From Candidatus Saccharimonadota bacterium (GTDB taxonomy: Bacteria > Patescibacteriota > Saccharimonadia > Saccharimonadales > Saccharimonadaceae), in the NCBI GenBank assembly GCA_905372835.1, contig CAJPQK010000001.1, positions 511,897-575,896 of the forward strand: a stretch of 64,000 bases of DNA, written 5' to 3'. Below are positions 25,624-34,279 of this stretch, in pieces. Made by a program: the position numbers and the translations under genes. The notes beneath the pieces were generated by a model, which was not told the DNA's origin, did no database searches, and saw only the letters and a list, made by a program, of their open reading frames with translations. Numbering within the stretch: the stretch's first letter is position 1; each line of letters starts with the position of its first letter.

Positions 25624-25697
25624 GCCGCTTTAGCTCAGCTGGCTAGAGCAACGGTTTTGTAAACCGTAGGTCCTCGGTTCGAGCCCGAGAAGCGGCT
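25624..25697 (+). tRNA. tRNA-Thr (anticodon TGT)
   Basis: Acceptor GCCGCTT pairs with AAGCGGC. The anticodon stem ACGGT/ACCGT encloses loop TTTGTAA, giving anticodon TGT. The T arm is CTCGG-TTCGAGC-CCGAG. CCA is encoded at 25698-25700. Confidence 0.95.
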
Positions 25698-25707
25698 CCA
25701 AACACAC

Positions 25708-25789
25708 GCCGGAATCGTGTAGTGGCAATCACAGGAGACTGTAAATCTCCCGCCGTAAGGCTTCGTAGGTTCGAGTCCTACTTCCGGTA
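25708..25789 (+). tRNA. tRNA-Tyr (anticodon GTA)
   Basis: Acceptor GCCGGAA pairs with TTCCGGT (G1-T72 wobble). The anticodon stem GGAGA/TCTCC encloses loop CTGTAAA. A long variable arm is present, as expected for bacterial tRNA-Tyr. CCA is encoded at 25790-25792. Seven bases separate its CCA-less start from the tRNA-Thr end. Confidence 0.94.
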
Positions 25790-25798
25790 CCAATCAAA

Positions 25799-25829
25799 CA
25801 CCGTCTCATCACGAGGCGGTTTTTGATTG
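25799..25829 (+). terminator. Terminator after the tRNA pair
   Basis: ACCGTCTC pairs with GAGGCGGT (one G-T) around a short loop, followed by a T run. Confidence 0.75.
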
Positions 25830-25860
25830 CCCATAATTCCGTCAAGTAGACCTCTGTCCA

Positions 25861-25889
25861 TTGACTAAACATAAGATACATGCTATAAT
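25861..25889 (+). promoter_or_regulatory. Strong promoter, leaderless type
   Basis: TTGACT (25861-25866), 17 bp and TATAAT (25884-25889), followed after 6 bp by ATG 25896. This is the cleanest example of the leaderless promoters in the window. Confidence 0.8.
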
Positions 25890-25895
25890 CTAATT

Positions 25896-26180
25896 ATGTT
25901 CTTATTATTCAAACAATTTCTAACCGAATGGAATAGCAACAAAAACCAGCGTACCAAACTGCAACAGGCGTATTTCCTGATCATCATCTCACTGGCAGTC
26001 GTAGCGGGCTTTCTATCTCTATTAAACAGCGACTTCGGACGCGTACTCATGATCATCGCTGCCTTTACCGCCGTCGTATACATCTTCAACGGCGTCGCCT
26101 GGGCGCTGCTCGATGCATTCATCGCACCAATCCTACCAAAGCACGAAGCCAAAAAGACAGCCAAACGAAGCAAAAAATAG
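25896..26180 (+). CDS. Small two-helix membrane protein, unknown function
   Basis: A 94-residue protein. Two hydrophobic segments lie at about 27-43 and 50-78, and the C-terminus is a Lys-rich tail. No family was recognised. Its promoter is consensus and there is no Shine-Dalgarno site. A terminator follows, so it forms a one-gene unit. Confidence 0.7.
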   Translation: MFLLFKQFLTEWNSNKNQRTKLQQAYFLIIISLAVVAGFLSLLNSDFGRVLMIIAAFTAVVYIFNGVAWALLDAFIAPILPKHEAKKTAKRSKK

Positions 26181-26204
26181 GACGTATCCTATCCGCTGCA
26201 AATC

Positions 26205-26234
26205 AAAAAGGTCGCTCAAACAGCGGCCTTTTCT
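26205..26234 (+). terminator. Intrinsic terminator
   Basis: AAAAGGTCGC pairs with GCGGCCTTTT (one G-T) around a 7-nt loop. It is nearly symmetric and could also stop minus-strand transcripts from the tRNA-Thr gene. Confidence 0.8.
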
Positions 26235-26250
26235 ACAAAATCTATTCTGG

Positions 26251-26323
26251 AGCCACGATCGGGGCTTGAACCCGAGACCTCATCCTTACCATGGATGCGC
26301 TCTACCAACTGAGCTATCGCGGC
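26251..26323 (-). tRNA. tRNA-Thr (anticodon GGT)
   Basis: On the minus strand the acceptor GCCGCGA pairs with TCGTGGC, and the anticodon loop ATGGTAA gives anticodon GGT. The T arm TCGGG-TTCAAGC-CCCGA is complete. CCA is encoded (26248-26250 complement). Confidence 0.94.
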
Positions 26324-26399
26324 GTCATACTCACAGCTGATTATACCAAATTATCCTGTCGGTGAAAAGCATTTGCTATAATAATTACCAGGAGGAATT

Positions 26400-26894
26400 A
26401 TGGCTCAATTTAGTTTTGATATAGAAAGCACGTTTAATAAACCAGAGATGAATAACGTTCATCAATTGGTGGTGCGGGAAATTGCCAACCGCTTTGATTT
26501 TAAGGGGACGCCGGCTGATGTCGAGTGGCTGCCAGACAAAAAAGGCTTCAAGGTTATTGGTGCAGATGAATTTCAGGTGCAATCAATCATTGACATGATT
26601 GGCCGGCAACTCGCCAAACGCAATATGACCAGCAAGGTGCTTGACCTTGGCGGGGCGCACAATGCCGCCAATATGCGTGCCTGGCAAGATGTACCGTTCA
26701 AAGACGGCCTCAGCCAAGAAAACGCCAAAAAGATTACTAAGCTCCTGAAAGAATCACACCCCAAGGTAAAAACCCAGATTCAAGGTGATAGCGTACGCTG
26801 CACCTCAAACAGCAAAGATGAGCTACAATCCGTCATGGCGACGCTCAATCAAGCAGATTTTGATTTTCCATTGAGCTTTGGTAACTATCGATAG
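26400..26894 (+). CDS. yajQ: YajQ-family nucleotide-binding protein
   Basis: A 164-residue protein of the UPF0234/YajQ family, two tandem ferredoxin-like folds. Members bind nucleotides, including cyclic di-GMP in some species. Family features are FSFDIESTFNKPEMNNV at the N-terminus, NRFDFKGTPADVEW, and QGDSVRCTSNSKDELQ near the C-terminus. A good AGGAGGA site lies 5 bp before the ATG, unlike many neighbours. Confidence 0.92.
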   Translation: MAQFSFDIESTFNKPEMNNVHQLVVREIANRFDFKGTPADVEWLPDKKGFKVIGADEFQVQSIIDMIGRQLAKRNMTSKVLDLGGAHNAANMRAWQDVPFKDGLSQENAKKITKLLKESHPKVKTQIQGDSVRCTSNSKDELQSVMATLNQADFDFPLSFGNYR

Positions 26895-26909
26895 CTGTTC
26901 GCCCACCAA

Positions 26910-26946
26910 AAATAAATCCGCGCCGGTTCTATGGCGCGGATTTTAT
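26910..26946. terminator. Bidirectional terminator between yajQ and the LPLTG gene
   Basis: AAATCCGCGCC pairs with GGCGCGGATTT over 11 bp. T runs follow on the plus strand and A runs precede it, so it can serve both convergent genes. Confidence 0.85.
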
Positions 26947-26976
26947 CGTAGTTATTTGTTATTTGTTATTTGCGGA

Positions 26977-28545
26977 TTAGCGCAAGCTGCGTCGGCTCAT
27001 CACATAAGCGCACGTCACGCTCACCAGTCCACCAAGTCCCAAGATGCCGCTAGCGGTGTTCAGAGTACCAGTGAGAGGCAATTCCTTAGTGGTTGGCGCG
27101 GTAGGAGTTGGCTGTGGCTGCGGCGTGGCAGCAGGAGGCGTGGTTTGATTGGTAGTTGGTGGTGTAGTCGGCTCAGTCGGTGTTGGCTTATTTGGCTCAT
27201 TTGGTACTGATGGCGTAGGTGTCGGCTGAGTTGGCTTATTTGGCTCATTTGGTGTTGGTTGAGTTGGTGGATTTGCTGGAGGTGTCGTTACTGTGTAGGT
27301 TTCGGTCGTCGCATCATCACAAGCATCTGGAGAGCCGGCGATGGTCGGTGTGTCGACACAAGCGGTGTTTTTGTGCTTACCCTCAATGAATTTTGCGTAC
27401 TTAGCAGTCAAAGAGAACGTCTGCGACTGACCAGCAGGCAAGTTGGCGATGGTGTGTGTCCACTTACTGCCATCAATCTTACCAGTGCTACTGTTTGACA
27501 GCGTCACTCCTTGCGGAGCAGTATCACTCACCACAACATCTTTCAGGTCTGTTTTGCCAGTGTTTTTGACGGTAATTTCATAGGTGAAATCACTGTTGAC
27601 TGCCACTTTGACATGTTCTTGTTTGTTAACTGTTTTGGTGATGCTGACTGACGGCTTTGGTTCTTCTGGTTTGTTTTCCTCAGTGATAGTAAAGCTGCCG
27701 GTACAGTTAGGACTGGTTACTTCACCAATACTGGTAACTGCTGTTGCTTGAACTTTGTATGTACCCGGCGTCTTGAGCTCAACACCCATGCCAGTCTGAT
27801 CGCCAGTCACACCACCAGCGTCAACAAGTTTGCCTGATGGGTCATAAACCCTGATGTGGATTGACTGGATGGTGGCACCATTTTTGGCTGATGCCTTGGC
27901 GCTCATGTGGTAGCGGTTACGTGACAGTTGGGTGATAGTCAAGCTGTCACAAGTAGCAACTGGCTGCGGCTGAGGTTGTGGTTGCGGTTTTGGTTGCGGC
28001 GTTGGCGTCACTGGAACAGCTTGGGGTACGCTATATGTCAACAAGTTACCACAAGAAGACATGATGCGGAATTTACCGCGAGTAGCCGAACTGCCTTCCC
28101 AGCCCATGTACCAACTACTATCCCACAACTTCTGCGGGCGGGAGTAAATGGTGCGTCCAGCAACGGTGTGGGCTTTTTGGCCTTGGGCCTCAGAGAACCG
28201 TGAAGTCCAGCCCCATGATTGAGCAGAGGAGTCGACCTCATAGCGCACCTTGGTGCTAGAGATATTCGCCAACTCTGCTCTAGTGATACCGTTATAGGTT
28301 AGTACGTCGCGGAAATTGTTGGTATTTTTGTCATAGTGCGCCAAAATCGCTTCTTTGCTACCAACACCGCCTTGGATCATGTCGTCTGATGCGGCTTGTG
28401 CGTAGTCTTGAAAGAAGACTACTGACTGCAGCACCATCGCCATCACCATCATGCCAATGCCCAGGTGTTTTACAGTTACTTGTTTTGATGCCGTCGCTGC
28501 TTGCTTCAAGCGAGCTACATATGTTTTCCACGACTGTCTAGCCAT
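26977..28545 (-). CDS. LPLTG-anchored surface protein with DUF11-type domain
   Basis: A 522-residue cell-surface protein. The start chosen is ATG 28545, behind AAGGAG. A signal-peptide-like hydrophobic stretch lies at about 20-45. A roughly 110-residue region of unknown type follows, then a Pro/Gln stretch, an Ig-like region, and a DUF11-type repeat (SITKTVNKQEHVKVAVNSDF, YEITVKNTGKTDLKDVVVSD). A Pro/Thr/Asn-rich stalk leads to LPLTG at 489-493, a hydrophobic span and SRRSLR. Sortase anchoring to peptidoglycan is inferred. It is a candidate host-contact protein. Base composition is like the core genome. Confidence 0.85.
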   Translation of the reverse strand: MARQSWKTYVARLKQAATASKQVTVKHLGIGMMVMAMVLQSVVFFQDYAQAASDDMIQGGVGSKEAILAHYDKNTNNFRDVLTYNGITRAELANISSTKVRYEVDSSAQSWGWTSRFSEAQGQKAHTVAGRTIYSRPQKLWDSSWYMGWEGSSATRGKFRIMSSCGNLLTYSVPQAVPVTPTPQPKPQPQPQPQPVATCDSLTITQLSRNRYHMSAKASAKNGATIQSIHIRVYDPSGKLVDAGGVTGDQTGMGVELKTPGTYKVQATAVTSIGEVTSPNCTGSFTITEENKPEEPKPSVSITKTVNKQEHVKVAVNSDFTYEITVKNTGKTDLKDVVVSDTAPQGVTLSNSSTGKIDGSKWTHTIANLPAGQSQTFSLTAKYAKFIEGKHKNTACVDTPTIAGSPDACDDATTETYTVTTPPANPPTQPTPNEPNKPTQPTPTPSVPNEPNKPTPTEPTTPPTTNQTTPPAATPQPQPTPTAPTTKELPLTGTLNTASGILGLGGLVSVTCAYVMSRRSLR

Positions 28546-28720
28546 ACCCTCACTCCTTAATGCATCATCTCCACCTGATGCGTTATATCTTACTATTACT
28601 ACCGTATCATATATTTTACACAAGCGCAACGAATGAACATTTGATAATTGCTTGAACTAATTTGCATAATCTGTTATATTGTATAATCGAAGTTTAAGTA
28701 CAAATTGTTAAAGGGAAACT

Positions 28721-28939
28721 ATGGCAAAGAAGAATACGAAACGCAAGTTGATCGGTTTGGTCAGCGACAAAAGCAAGCACCGAACTTACTACACGACAAT
28801 CAATACACAAAATCGCACCACTAAAGGTCAAGGTAGGTTGACACTGCGCAAATACGACCCAATTGCTCGCGAGCATGCAACCTATACCGAAACCAAGAAA
28901 AATCTTGGTCGCAACGAAGTTAAAGCTCGTAAAAGCTAG
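28721..28939 (+). CDS. rpmG: 50S ribosomal protein L33 (bL33), zinc-free and extended
   Basis: A 72-residue protein. RTYYTTINTQNRT and RLTLRKYDPIAREHATYTE match bL33 (normally about 50-55 residues). No cysteines are present. A basic N-terminal stretch and a Lys/Arg C-terminus make up the additional length. TATAAT at about 28681-28686; weak AAAGGG ribosome-binding site. Confidence 0.9.
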   Translation: MAKKNTKRKLIGLVSDKSKHRTYYTTINTQNRTTKGQGRLTLRKYDPIAREHATYTETKKNLGRNEVKARKS

Positions 28940-28960
28940 TTTCTTATCGCGCATATCATT

Positions 28961-28990
28961 AAAAACCCACGTATATAACCGTGGGTTTTA
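28961..28990. terminator. Bidirectional terminator between rpmG and GH57 gene
   Basis: Arms 28962-28971 and 28980-28989 pair perfectly over 10 bp with T on one side and A on the other. The stop of the minus-strand gene lies within it. Confidence 0.85.
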
Positions 28991-30184
28991 TGTTATTGGG
29001 CGAGCATGCCTCGAGCGCCAATAGATATCCCGCAAGGCATTCATCACATACAACGAAGCTTCATATGGTGAACTATACGGGCTGAAATAGGCGTGAACAT
29101 CGCCATCGGACGACCACTTGGTGCACATATAGTAATAATGATCAGAGGTTTGCAAATTACGCCAATCACGAATCAGCTGAGAATCGCCAGACGCCAGTAC
29201 TCGCGGCGCCAGCTGATACACATAGCGCAAAGCTTCTTGTTGCAGAGCATTACCATTCCAGGCCGTCAAATCCCTCTCACTGTCAGCCCAAGTCACCGTC
29301 TCTGGCATACTCACGTCTCCAACCGGTGCGTTCGACAGGGCTTGCGACACCGTATTAAACTGACCGCCAGCCGTTATCCATTTCCCAACAAACCGCTCAA
29401 AGAAGGTGAATATACCATGTTCTTTCCACTGATGCTCACCAAAGGTTTCATAGTCCATGAATAAATTGACCAATGGGCCACCTGACGCCGTAAGCCATGA
29501 GCTGTAGGTTTCAGCCGTCAGCGGCCAGCCACTCCATTTTTTGTTACTAAAACGAAAGGCAATGTCGTCACTCAAGCGATAGTTCTTTAGTAATAGTCTT
29601 GTGCGCGTGGCGCCCTTTGGTTGATAGACATAATTTGGGCTGCGCCAACCCAGCACTTTGTCCCAGCCTTCAGCCAGCACACCGTTATACCCGTGTGCCT
29701 CTGCCCAAGCTCCAAGCTCATCATTGTACGCCAACTCAGTGTTCGCCAACACTTTGGGCGAAACGCCAAATAGCTGTTTGATTTTTTCAGCGTGTAGAGC
29801 GACCTGCTTCTCAAATTCGGACTGATCGTAGAAAAAGGCCAGACTGTGATGATAAGGACTCGCCAATAATTCTACGCGTCCTGTTTTCACTAGTCGCTGA
29901 AAACTCTCAATCACATCTGGCGCGAATTGCTCAGCTTGCTCCAAAAACACGCCAGACAAACTCAGCGACAAACAAAATCCTGGATGTTCGTGTAGCAGCT
30001 TTTCCAGCAGTGCGTTCATCGGTCGGTACGATTTATTTGCTACCTTCAGAAAAATCTCTTTGTTGTTTTGGTCGCCATCACCGCTGAAATAATCATGACG
30101 ATTAGCAGTGTCGAGTGCACCATAGCTGCGGACACGCCACGGCTGGTGGGCGTGCAGATACAGGGTGACTACTGGACGGCTCAT
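28988..30184 (-). CDS. Glycoside hydrolase family 57 (alpha-amylase/glucanotransferase type)
   Basis: A 398-residue GH57 enzyme acting on alpha-glucans. Family motifs are seen in order: LYLHAHQPW near the N-terminus, ASPYHHSL, the nucleophile motif ANTELAYND, and the general-acid motif FMDYETFGEHQ. The start is ATG 30184 (MSRPVVTLY), overlapping the upstream glycosyltransferase stop by 4 bp (ATGA). The pair probably makes or recycles a storage or surface glucan; the exact reaction (amylase, branching or transfer) is not decided by sequence. Confidence 0.9.
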   Translation of the reverse strand: MSRPVVTLYLHAHQPWRVRSYGALDTANRHDYFSGDGDQNNKEIFLKVANKSYRPMNALLEKLLHEHPGFCLSLSLSGVFLEQAEQFAPDVIESFQRLVKTGRVELLASPYHHSLAFFYDQSEFEKQVALHAEKIKQLFGVSPKVLANTELAYNDELGAWAEAHGYNGVLAEGWDKVLGWRSPNYVYQPKGATRTRLLLKNYRLSDDIAFRFSNKKWSGWPLTAETYSSWLTASGGPLVNLFMDYETFGEHQWKEHGIFTFFERFVGKWITAGGQFNTVSQALSNAPVGDVSMPETVTWADSERDLTAWNGNALQQEALRYVYQLAPRVLASGDSQLIRDWRNLQTSDHYYYMCTKWSSDGDVHAYFSPYSSPYEASLYVMNALRDIYWRSRHARPIT

Positions 30185-31392
30185 GCGCCACCGCCTTTTG
30201 ATTGAGCCTGTTTGTATAATTTTAAGCAATGCTGAGCCGCGTCATGCCAGGACAATTGGGCGTATTCTGTTTTGACATCTTCCTTGAGAATTTCCAAAAG
30301 AGCAGGTGAGCGCGCCAACATGACGATTTGTCGCGCCAATTTGTTAGTATCCCAATAGTCAAATCGTAAAATATTATGAAGTACTTCGCCGACACCAGAC
30401 TGGCGACTGATGAGTAGTGCTGTGTCATGATGCGCCGCTTCCAGCGCCGTCAGTCCAAATGGCTCTGATACCGAACTCATGACAAATACGTCGATCAGAT
30501 GGTAAGCATCGCGCCACTGCCGACCGCGCACAAAACCCGTAAACACCACTTTGTCACTAATGCCCAGGTGCGCCGCCAAAGCAACCAGTTCGTCGCGCTG
30601 CTCACCACTACCGCTCAGCAGCAATGCAATTTTTTGGTGCTGGTTGATGGCCTCAGCCACCGCCCGAATGAGATAGGTCAAACCTTTTTGCACTGTCAAT
30701 CTGGTCAATGCACCAACGATGATATAGCCCTCCTTCTTCAAGTCTTCCAAGTATTGATAGGTACCTTGGTCGTATTCGTGTGGCGGCAGCTCATCCAGGT
30801 CAATGGCATTGTACACAACCTCGATTTTCTCTGGTGGAATGTGATAATTCTTGACAATGATGTCTTTGGTAATGTGGCTCACTGCAATGATTCGGTCAGC
30901 CATCAACAGCCCTTGCTGCTCAATCTCATGCACCAACGGGTTGCCCTCATTCTCGCCAGAACGGTCAAATTCAGTCGCGTGCACATGCACGATCAACGGC
31001 GCATTGCACTGCTGCTTAGCGATGATACCAGCTTCCATGGTCAACCAGTCATGAGCGTGAATAGCGTCTGGAGGATGCTGTTTGACAAATTCTTTAACGA
31101 AGCAATTATATCGTCGCTGCACCGCACGCATACCACCCAGCCCGCAATCATGCGCTTGTTTGTCCGAAGTGCCCAAATCATCATAGGCGCCAAAGCCATC
31201 TTTTGATGCCTCCAAGTGCGTTGCCGCGTGTACATTCATGAAGTCAATGTTCGGATGCTCGGCAGAGTAGGGCACAACAAAGTCGATATCCACACCACAG
31301 TCGGCTAATGCCCGTGACATCTGATAACAAGCGACGCCTAAACCCCCGCTATTATGCGGAGGTAATTCCCACCCAAGCATCAATATTTTCAT
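30181..31392 (-). CDS. Glycosyltransferase, GT4/GT5-like (GT-B fold)
   Basis: A 403-residue GT-B enzyme. The N-terminal GWELPPHNSGGLG loop resembles glycogen/starch synthases and GT4 enzymes. The sugar-nucleotide-binding half contains GALTRLTVQKGLTYLI and the EPFGLTALEA motif with the two conserved Glu. Paired with the GH57 gene by ATGA coupling, it may be the synthase of an alpha-glucan pathway. Donor sugar unknown. Confidence 0.88.
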   Translation of the reverse strand: MKILMLGWELPPHNSGGLGVACYQMSRALADCGVDIDFVVPYSAEHPNIDFMNVHAATHLEASKDGFGAYDDLGTSDKQAHDCGLGGMRAVQRRYNCFVKEFVKQHPPDAIHAHDWLTMEAGIIAKQQCNAPLIVHVHATEFDRSGENEGNPLVHEIEQQGLLMADRIIAVSHITKDIIVKNYHIPPEKIEVVYNAIDLDELPPHEYDQGTYQYLEDLKKEGYIIVGALTRLTVQKGLTYLIRAVAEAINQHQKIALLLSGSGEQRDELVALAAHLGISDKVVFTGFVRGRQWRDAYHLIDVFVMSSVSEPFGLTALEAAHHDTALLISRQSGVGEVLHNILRFDYWDTNKLARQIVMLARSPALLEILKEDVKTEYAQLSWHDAAQHCLKLYKQAQSKGGGA

Positions 31393-31549
31393 ACCTACTA
31401 TTTATCATAAAACGATGCTTATGTTTTTTCAATAGTTTTTCACGGTTTTTCAGGAGTATTTCACGCAGCGACCTGTCAGATAGCCTCCTCAAATCACCCA
31501 AAATGAGTTGCCGAGGACGGAAAAATCATGTAAAATAACGCCAAGACAC

Positions 31550-31622
31550 AGGGGAGTAGCTCAGTTGGTAGAGCACCGGTCTCCAAAACCGGGTGTCGCA
31601 GGTTCGAGTCCTGTCTCCCCTG
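31550..31622 (+). tRNA. tRNA-Trp (anticodon CCA)
   Basis: Acceptor AGGGGAG pairs with CTCCCCT. The anticodon stem CCGGT/ACCGG encloses loop CTCCAAA with anticodon CCA. T arm GCAGG-TTCGAGT-CCTGT. CCA tail encoded at 31623-31625. A CCA anticodon is consistent with TGA being a stop. Confidence 0.95.
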
Positions 31623-31701
31623 CCATAGAGCCGTAGAGCCATAAAATAGCAGAGGTTTTCCCTCTGTTTTTTTCTCACCAGGCGTGTGGTATACTGATTT
31701 C

Positions 31702-32256
31702 ATGAAACCATTGCAGTTATCTTCGCCGCACTTGATTATCATGGTCGGCGCACCGGGGGCGGGAAAAACACAGTTTGCGACTGAATTTGCCAAAATGTTC
31801 AATGCGCCAATGTTAAGCAGTGACACGCTGCGTGAATTGTCGAGTGATGACGCGCTCATTCACAAGACTGCGGTTGACTTACTTCGAGAGTTGCTCAAGC
31901 CAAAACAGACAATCATCTTTGACGGCAACACCGAAAAGCGTGCTTGGCGTTCCGACATCGCCAAAGTCGCTCGTGAGGCTGGATTTAAGCCATTGTTTGT
32001 GTGGGTACAGACCGATCCTGCCATGTCCAGAGCTAGATGGCTCCGTTCACACAACGGCGATGAAGCACTGTTCGAACAGAAATTACGAACTTTCTCACCG
32101 CCGCATGCCAGCGAGCCCTACATGGTTATCAGTGGCCGCCACACTTACAATACGCAGGCAAAAACGCTTTTGAAAAAACTCAGCGATGCTACCCGTCCAG
32201 CTGCTTCTATACGTACTCAGCCACGGTCAATTGGCGGGCGCGTTCGCGTACAGTAG
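31702..32256 (+). CDS. P-loop kinase-like ATP-binding protein (AAA_33/zeta-toxin-like)
   Basis: A 184-residue protein. Walker A is GAPGAGKTQ at residues 17-25, SSDTLRE follows where small-molecule kinases bind substrate, and IIFDGNTEKRAWR resembles the second nucleotide-binding strand. This pattern fits the predicted kinase group related to polynucleotide 5'-kinases and zeta toxins. No partner antitoxin gene is next to it, so a housekeeping kinase is more likely. TATACT at 31690-31695 is 6 bp before the ATG (leaderless). Confidence 0.75.
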   Translation: MKPLQLSSPHLIIMVGAPGAGKTQFATEFAKMFNAPMLSSDTLRELSSDDALIHKTAVDLLRELLKPKQTIIFDGNTEKRAWRSDIAKVAREAGFKPLFVWVQTDPAMSRARWLRSHNGDEALFEQKLRTFSPPHASEPYMVISGRHTYNTQAKTLLKKLSDATRPAASIRTQPRSIGGRVRVQ

Positions 32257-32268
32257 ACGGAGGGCTTG

Positions 32269-32955
32269 ATGCCAACTATCACTGATTCTGAATTTGGCGA
32301 AATCACTGTCACCAGGCGCGCACTAGCCAGTCGCGTCAGTTTGCGCATTGCTCCCAACGGTCGCATCCGCATCACCATGCCGCTTCACGCGCCACTAGCT
32401 TCCGCCAAACTGCTCATTAAACGGTCACGTCGCAGCATTCAAAAACTCATCGCCGAGCAGCAAGGCGATTTTCCATACAGCACGCCTCAGCAAATTGGCA
32501 AAAGTCACAATTTGTTGGTGGAACAGGGAGAACCCGCTGTCAAAACTGTCGGCACCAGCATCATCATCAACGCAAGAGACGACCAAGATTTCGCTGACCC
32601 CATCTTTCAACAATCCATTCGCGACCACGTCGTCAAAGCCCTGCGCAAAGAAGCCAAAAGCTATTTGCCACGCCGCCTCAAATTCTTAGCAGAGCAATAC
32701 GACTTTCATTACGACAAAACTCGACTCACGCACTCGTCCAGTCGCTGGGGCAGTTGTTCCTCAAACGGCACCATCAGCCTAAACATCGCCCTCATGAATA
32801 TACCGTTTGAGCTATTAGACTACGTCCTCATCCATGAACTGTGCCACACGCGCCAGATGAACCATTCGTCAGCATTTTGGCACGAAGTCGCTGCCATCGA
32901 CCCGCACTATAAACGACACCGCGACGCCCTGAAAAAATACACTCCACACGTATAA
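32269..32955 (+). CDS. YgjP-like (DUF45/WLM) metallopeptidase
   Basis: A 228-residue predicted zinc metallohydrolase. The active-site pattern HELCHTRQMNHSSAFW (HExxH with a downstream His) lies near residues 185-200. SSRWGSCSSNGTISLN before it is typical of the YgjP/DUF45 family. The start is ATG 32269 with ACGGAGGG upstream, 13 bp after the kinase gene, with which it probably forms an operon. Confidence 0.85.
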   Translation: MPTITDSEFGEITVTRRALASRVSLRIAPNGRIRITMPLHAPLASAKLLIKRSRRSIQKLIAEQQGDFPYSTPQQIGKSHNLLVEQGEPAVKTVGTSIIINARDDQDFADPIFQQSIRDHVVKALRKEAKSYLPRRLKFLAEQYDFHYDKTRLTHSSSRWGSCSSNGTISLNIALMNIPFELLDYVLIHELCHTRQMNHSSAFWHEVAAIDPHYKRHRDALKKYTPHV

Positions 32956-32977
32956 TGCTTGTGCTATACTGGTACAT

Positions 32978-34189
32978 ATGCAGGGAGGGAATCTTATCTA
33001 TGCCATCATCATCTTGCTTGTCATATCATGGCTGATGTTTCTAGCAGCCGTCGTTATCGCCTATCGCGGACGGCACCAGTCACGCCAAGAACTACGACGC
33101 AGTCGCTCCCGTGAACGGCTAGAACGCGACCGTGTATTGACACTGGTGAACAACCTCACCGACGCCATCATCAGTATGGATGCCCACGGCATCATCGGCC
33201 TCTACAACGCTGCCGCCTTGAGTCTGCTTGACACCAACGCCAGCATCCAAGGCGTACACATTGATGAGCTATTAAATTTTGAAACCAACGACAAACAGCC
33301 AGTTCCTGTATTCAAAGAATTGCGAAAATCACCAGCCATTCGTACTCGCGACGACATCATCATGCCCCTTGAGGGCGGTGACCGTGTGCGGCTGTCAGCT
33401 ACTTTCGCGCCAGTACAGGGTGGTAGCGACACGCTCACTTCAGATGGCTACGTCCTTATTTTGCGCGACATCACGCGAGTCAAAAGCCTAGAAGAAGAGC
33501 GTGATGAATTCATCAGCGTGATCAGCCACGAATTACGCACCCCCATCACCATCGCCGAAGCCTCACTCTCCAACGTTCAGCTCATGATGCACCGCGGCAT
33601 GACCGACAAATTGGACGATTCACTTGCCGAAGCTCACAAACAAATCATGTTCCTCGCGCGCATTGTCAACGACCTCAGCACGCTGTCTCGCGCGGAGCGT
33701 GGCATAGCCGATGAATCAGAGCTCATCAACGTCACTGAACTAGCCGAAAAACTCCGCCACGAATACGAACCGCAAGCAACAGAAAAGAAATTGGCGTTCA
33801 ACCTGGACGTCAGAGCTGGTGTCGGTAACGTCAACGTGTCTCGACTATACCTCGAAGAATTATTGCAAAATTTCATCACCAACGCCATCAAATACACCCA
33901 AAAAGGTTCAGTCACCCTCATCATGAAACGCAGCAGCGGCAAAGTCTACTTTGGCGTCAAGGACACTGGCATCGGCATCGGGCGCAGTGATCAGAAAAAG
34001 ATTTTCGACCGCTTCTTCCGCGCCGAAGATTACCGCACCCGCGAAACCAGCGGTACTGGATTAGGGCTGTACGTAGCAGCCAAACTAGCCCGCAAACTCG
34101 GCTGCACCATCAGACTAGAAAGCCGTCTCAACCACGGATCAACTTTTAGCTTCAGCCTACCACCGGCAAAACCAGCAAAAAAGCAATAA
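32978..34189 (+). CDS. PAS-domain sensor histidine kinase
   Basis: A 403-residue kinase. A single N-terminal membrane helix (7-29) has almost no external loop, so sensing is probably through the PAS domain (about 50-165). The H-box VISHELRTPITI places the phospho-His at about 184. The ATPase domain shows the N box FITNAIKYT, the G1 box DTGIGIG and GTGLGLYVAAKLA. No response regulator is adjacent; those at 56434 and 60551 are candidates. TATACT at 32965-32970 with a 7-bp gap (leaderless). Confidence 0.92.
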   Translation: MQGGNLIYAIIILLVISWLMFLAAVVIAYRGRHQSRQELRRSRSRERLERDRVLTLVNNLTDAIISMDAHGIIGLYNAAALSLLDTNASIQGVHIDELLNFETNDKQPVPVFKELRKSPAIRTRDDIIMPLEGGDRVRLSATFAPVQGGSDTLTSDGYVLILRDITRVKSLEEERDEFISVISHELRTPITIAEASLSNVQLMMHRGMTDKLDDSLAEAHKQIMFLARIVNDLSTLSRAERGIADESELINVTELAEKLRHEYEPQATEKKLAFNLDVRAGVGNVNVSRLYLEELLQNFITNAIKYTQKGSVTLIMKRSSGKVYFGVKDTGIGIGRSDQKKIFDRFFRAEDYRTRETSGTGLGLYVAAKLARKLGCTIRLESRLNHGSTFSFSLPPAKPAKKQ

Positions 34190-34230
34190 TACCGCTCAAA
34201 CTTGCAATGCATGCATTTTTTGTGCTAAGC

Positions 34231-34266
34231 TATACTTGACAGTCTGTGAAAAACAGACTTTTTAAT
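34231..34266 (+). promoter_or_regulatory. secE promoter with a hairpin plus T-run at the transcript start
   Basis: TATACT (34231-34236) is followed at once by a perfect 7-bp stem (34241-34247 and 34253-34259, GAAAA loop) and six T. The RNA would begin with, or within one or two bases of, this terminator-like hairpin. It could act as an attenuator or as a 5' stabiliser. Confidence 0.5.
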
Positions 34267-34279
34267 TTGGGAGAAACAC

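Noticed and set aside
30499..31206. 235-codon plus-strand ORF opposite the glycosyltransferase
   Set aside because: The minus-strand frame carries complete GT-B motifs; the opposite frame has none.
31702..32256. Zeta-type toxin
   Set aside because: Walker A and fold fit, but no antitoxin-size gene is adjacent and the operon partner is a YgjP-like peptidase.
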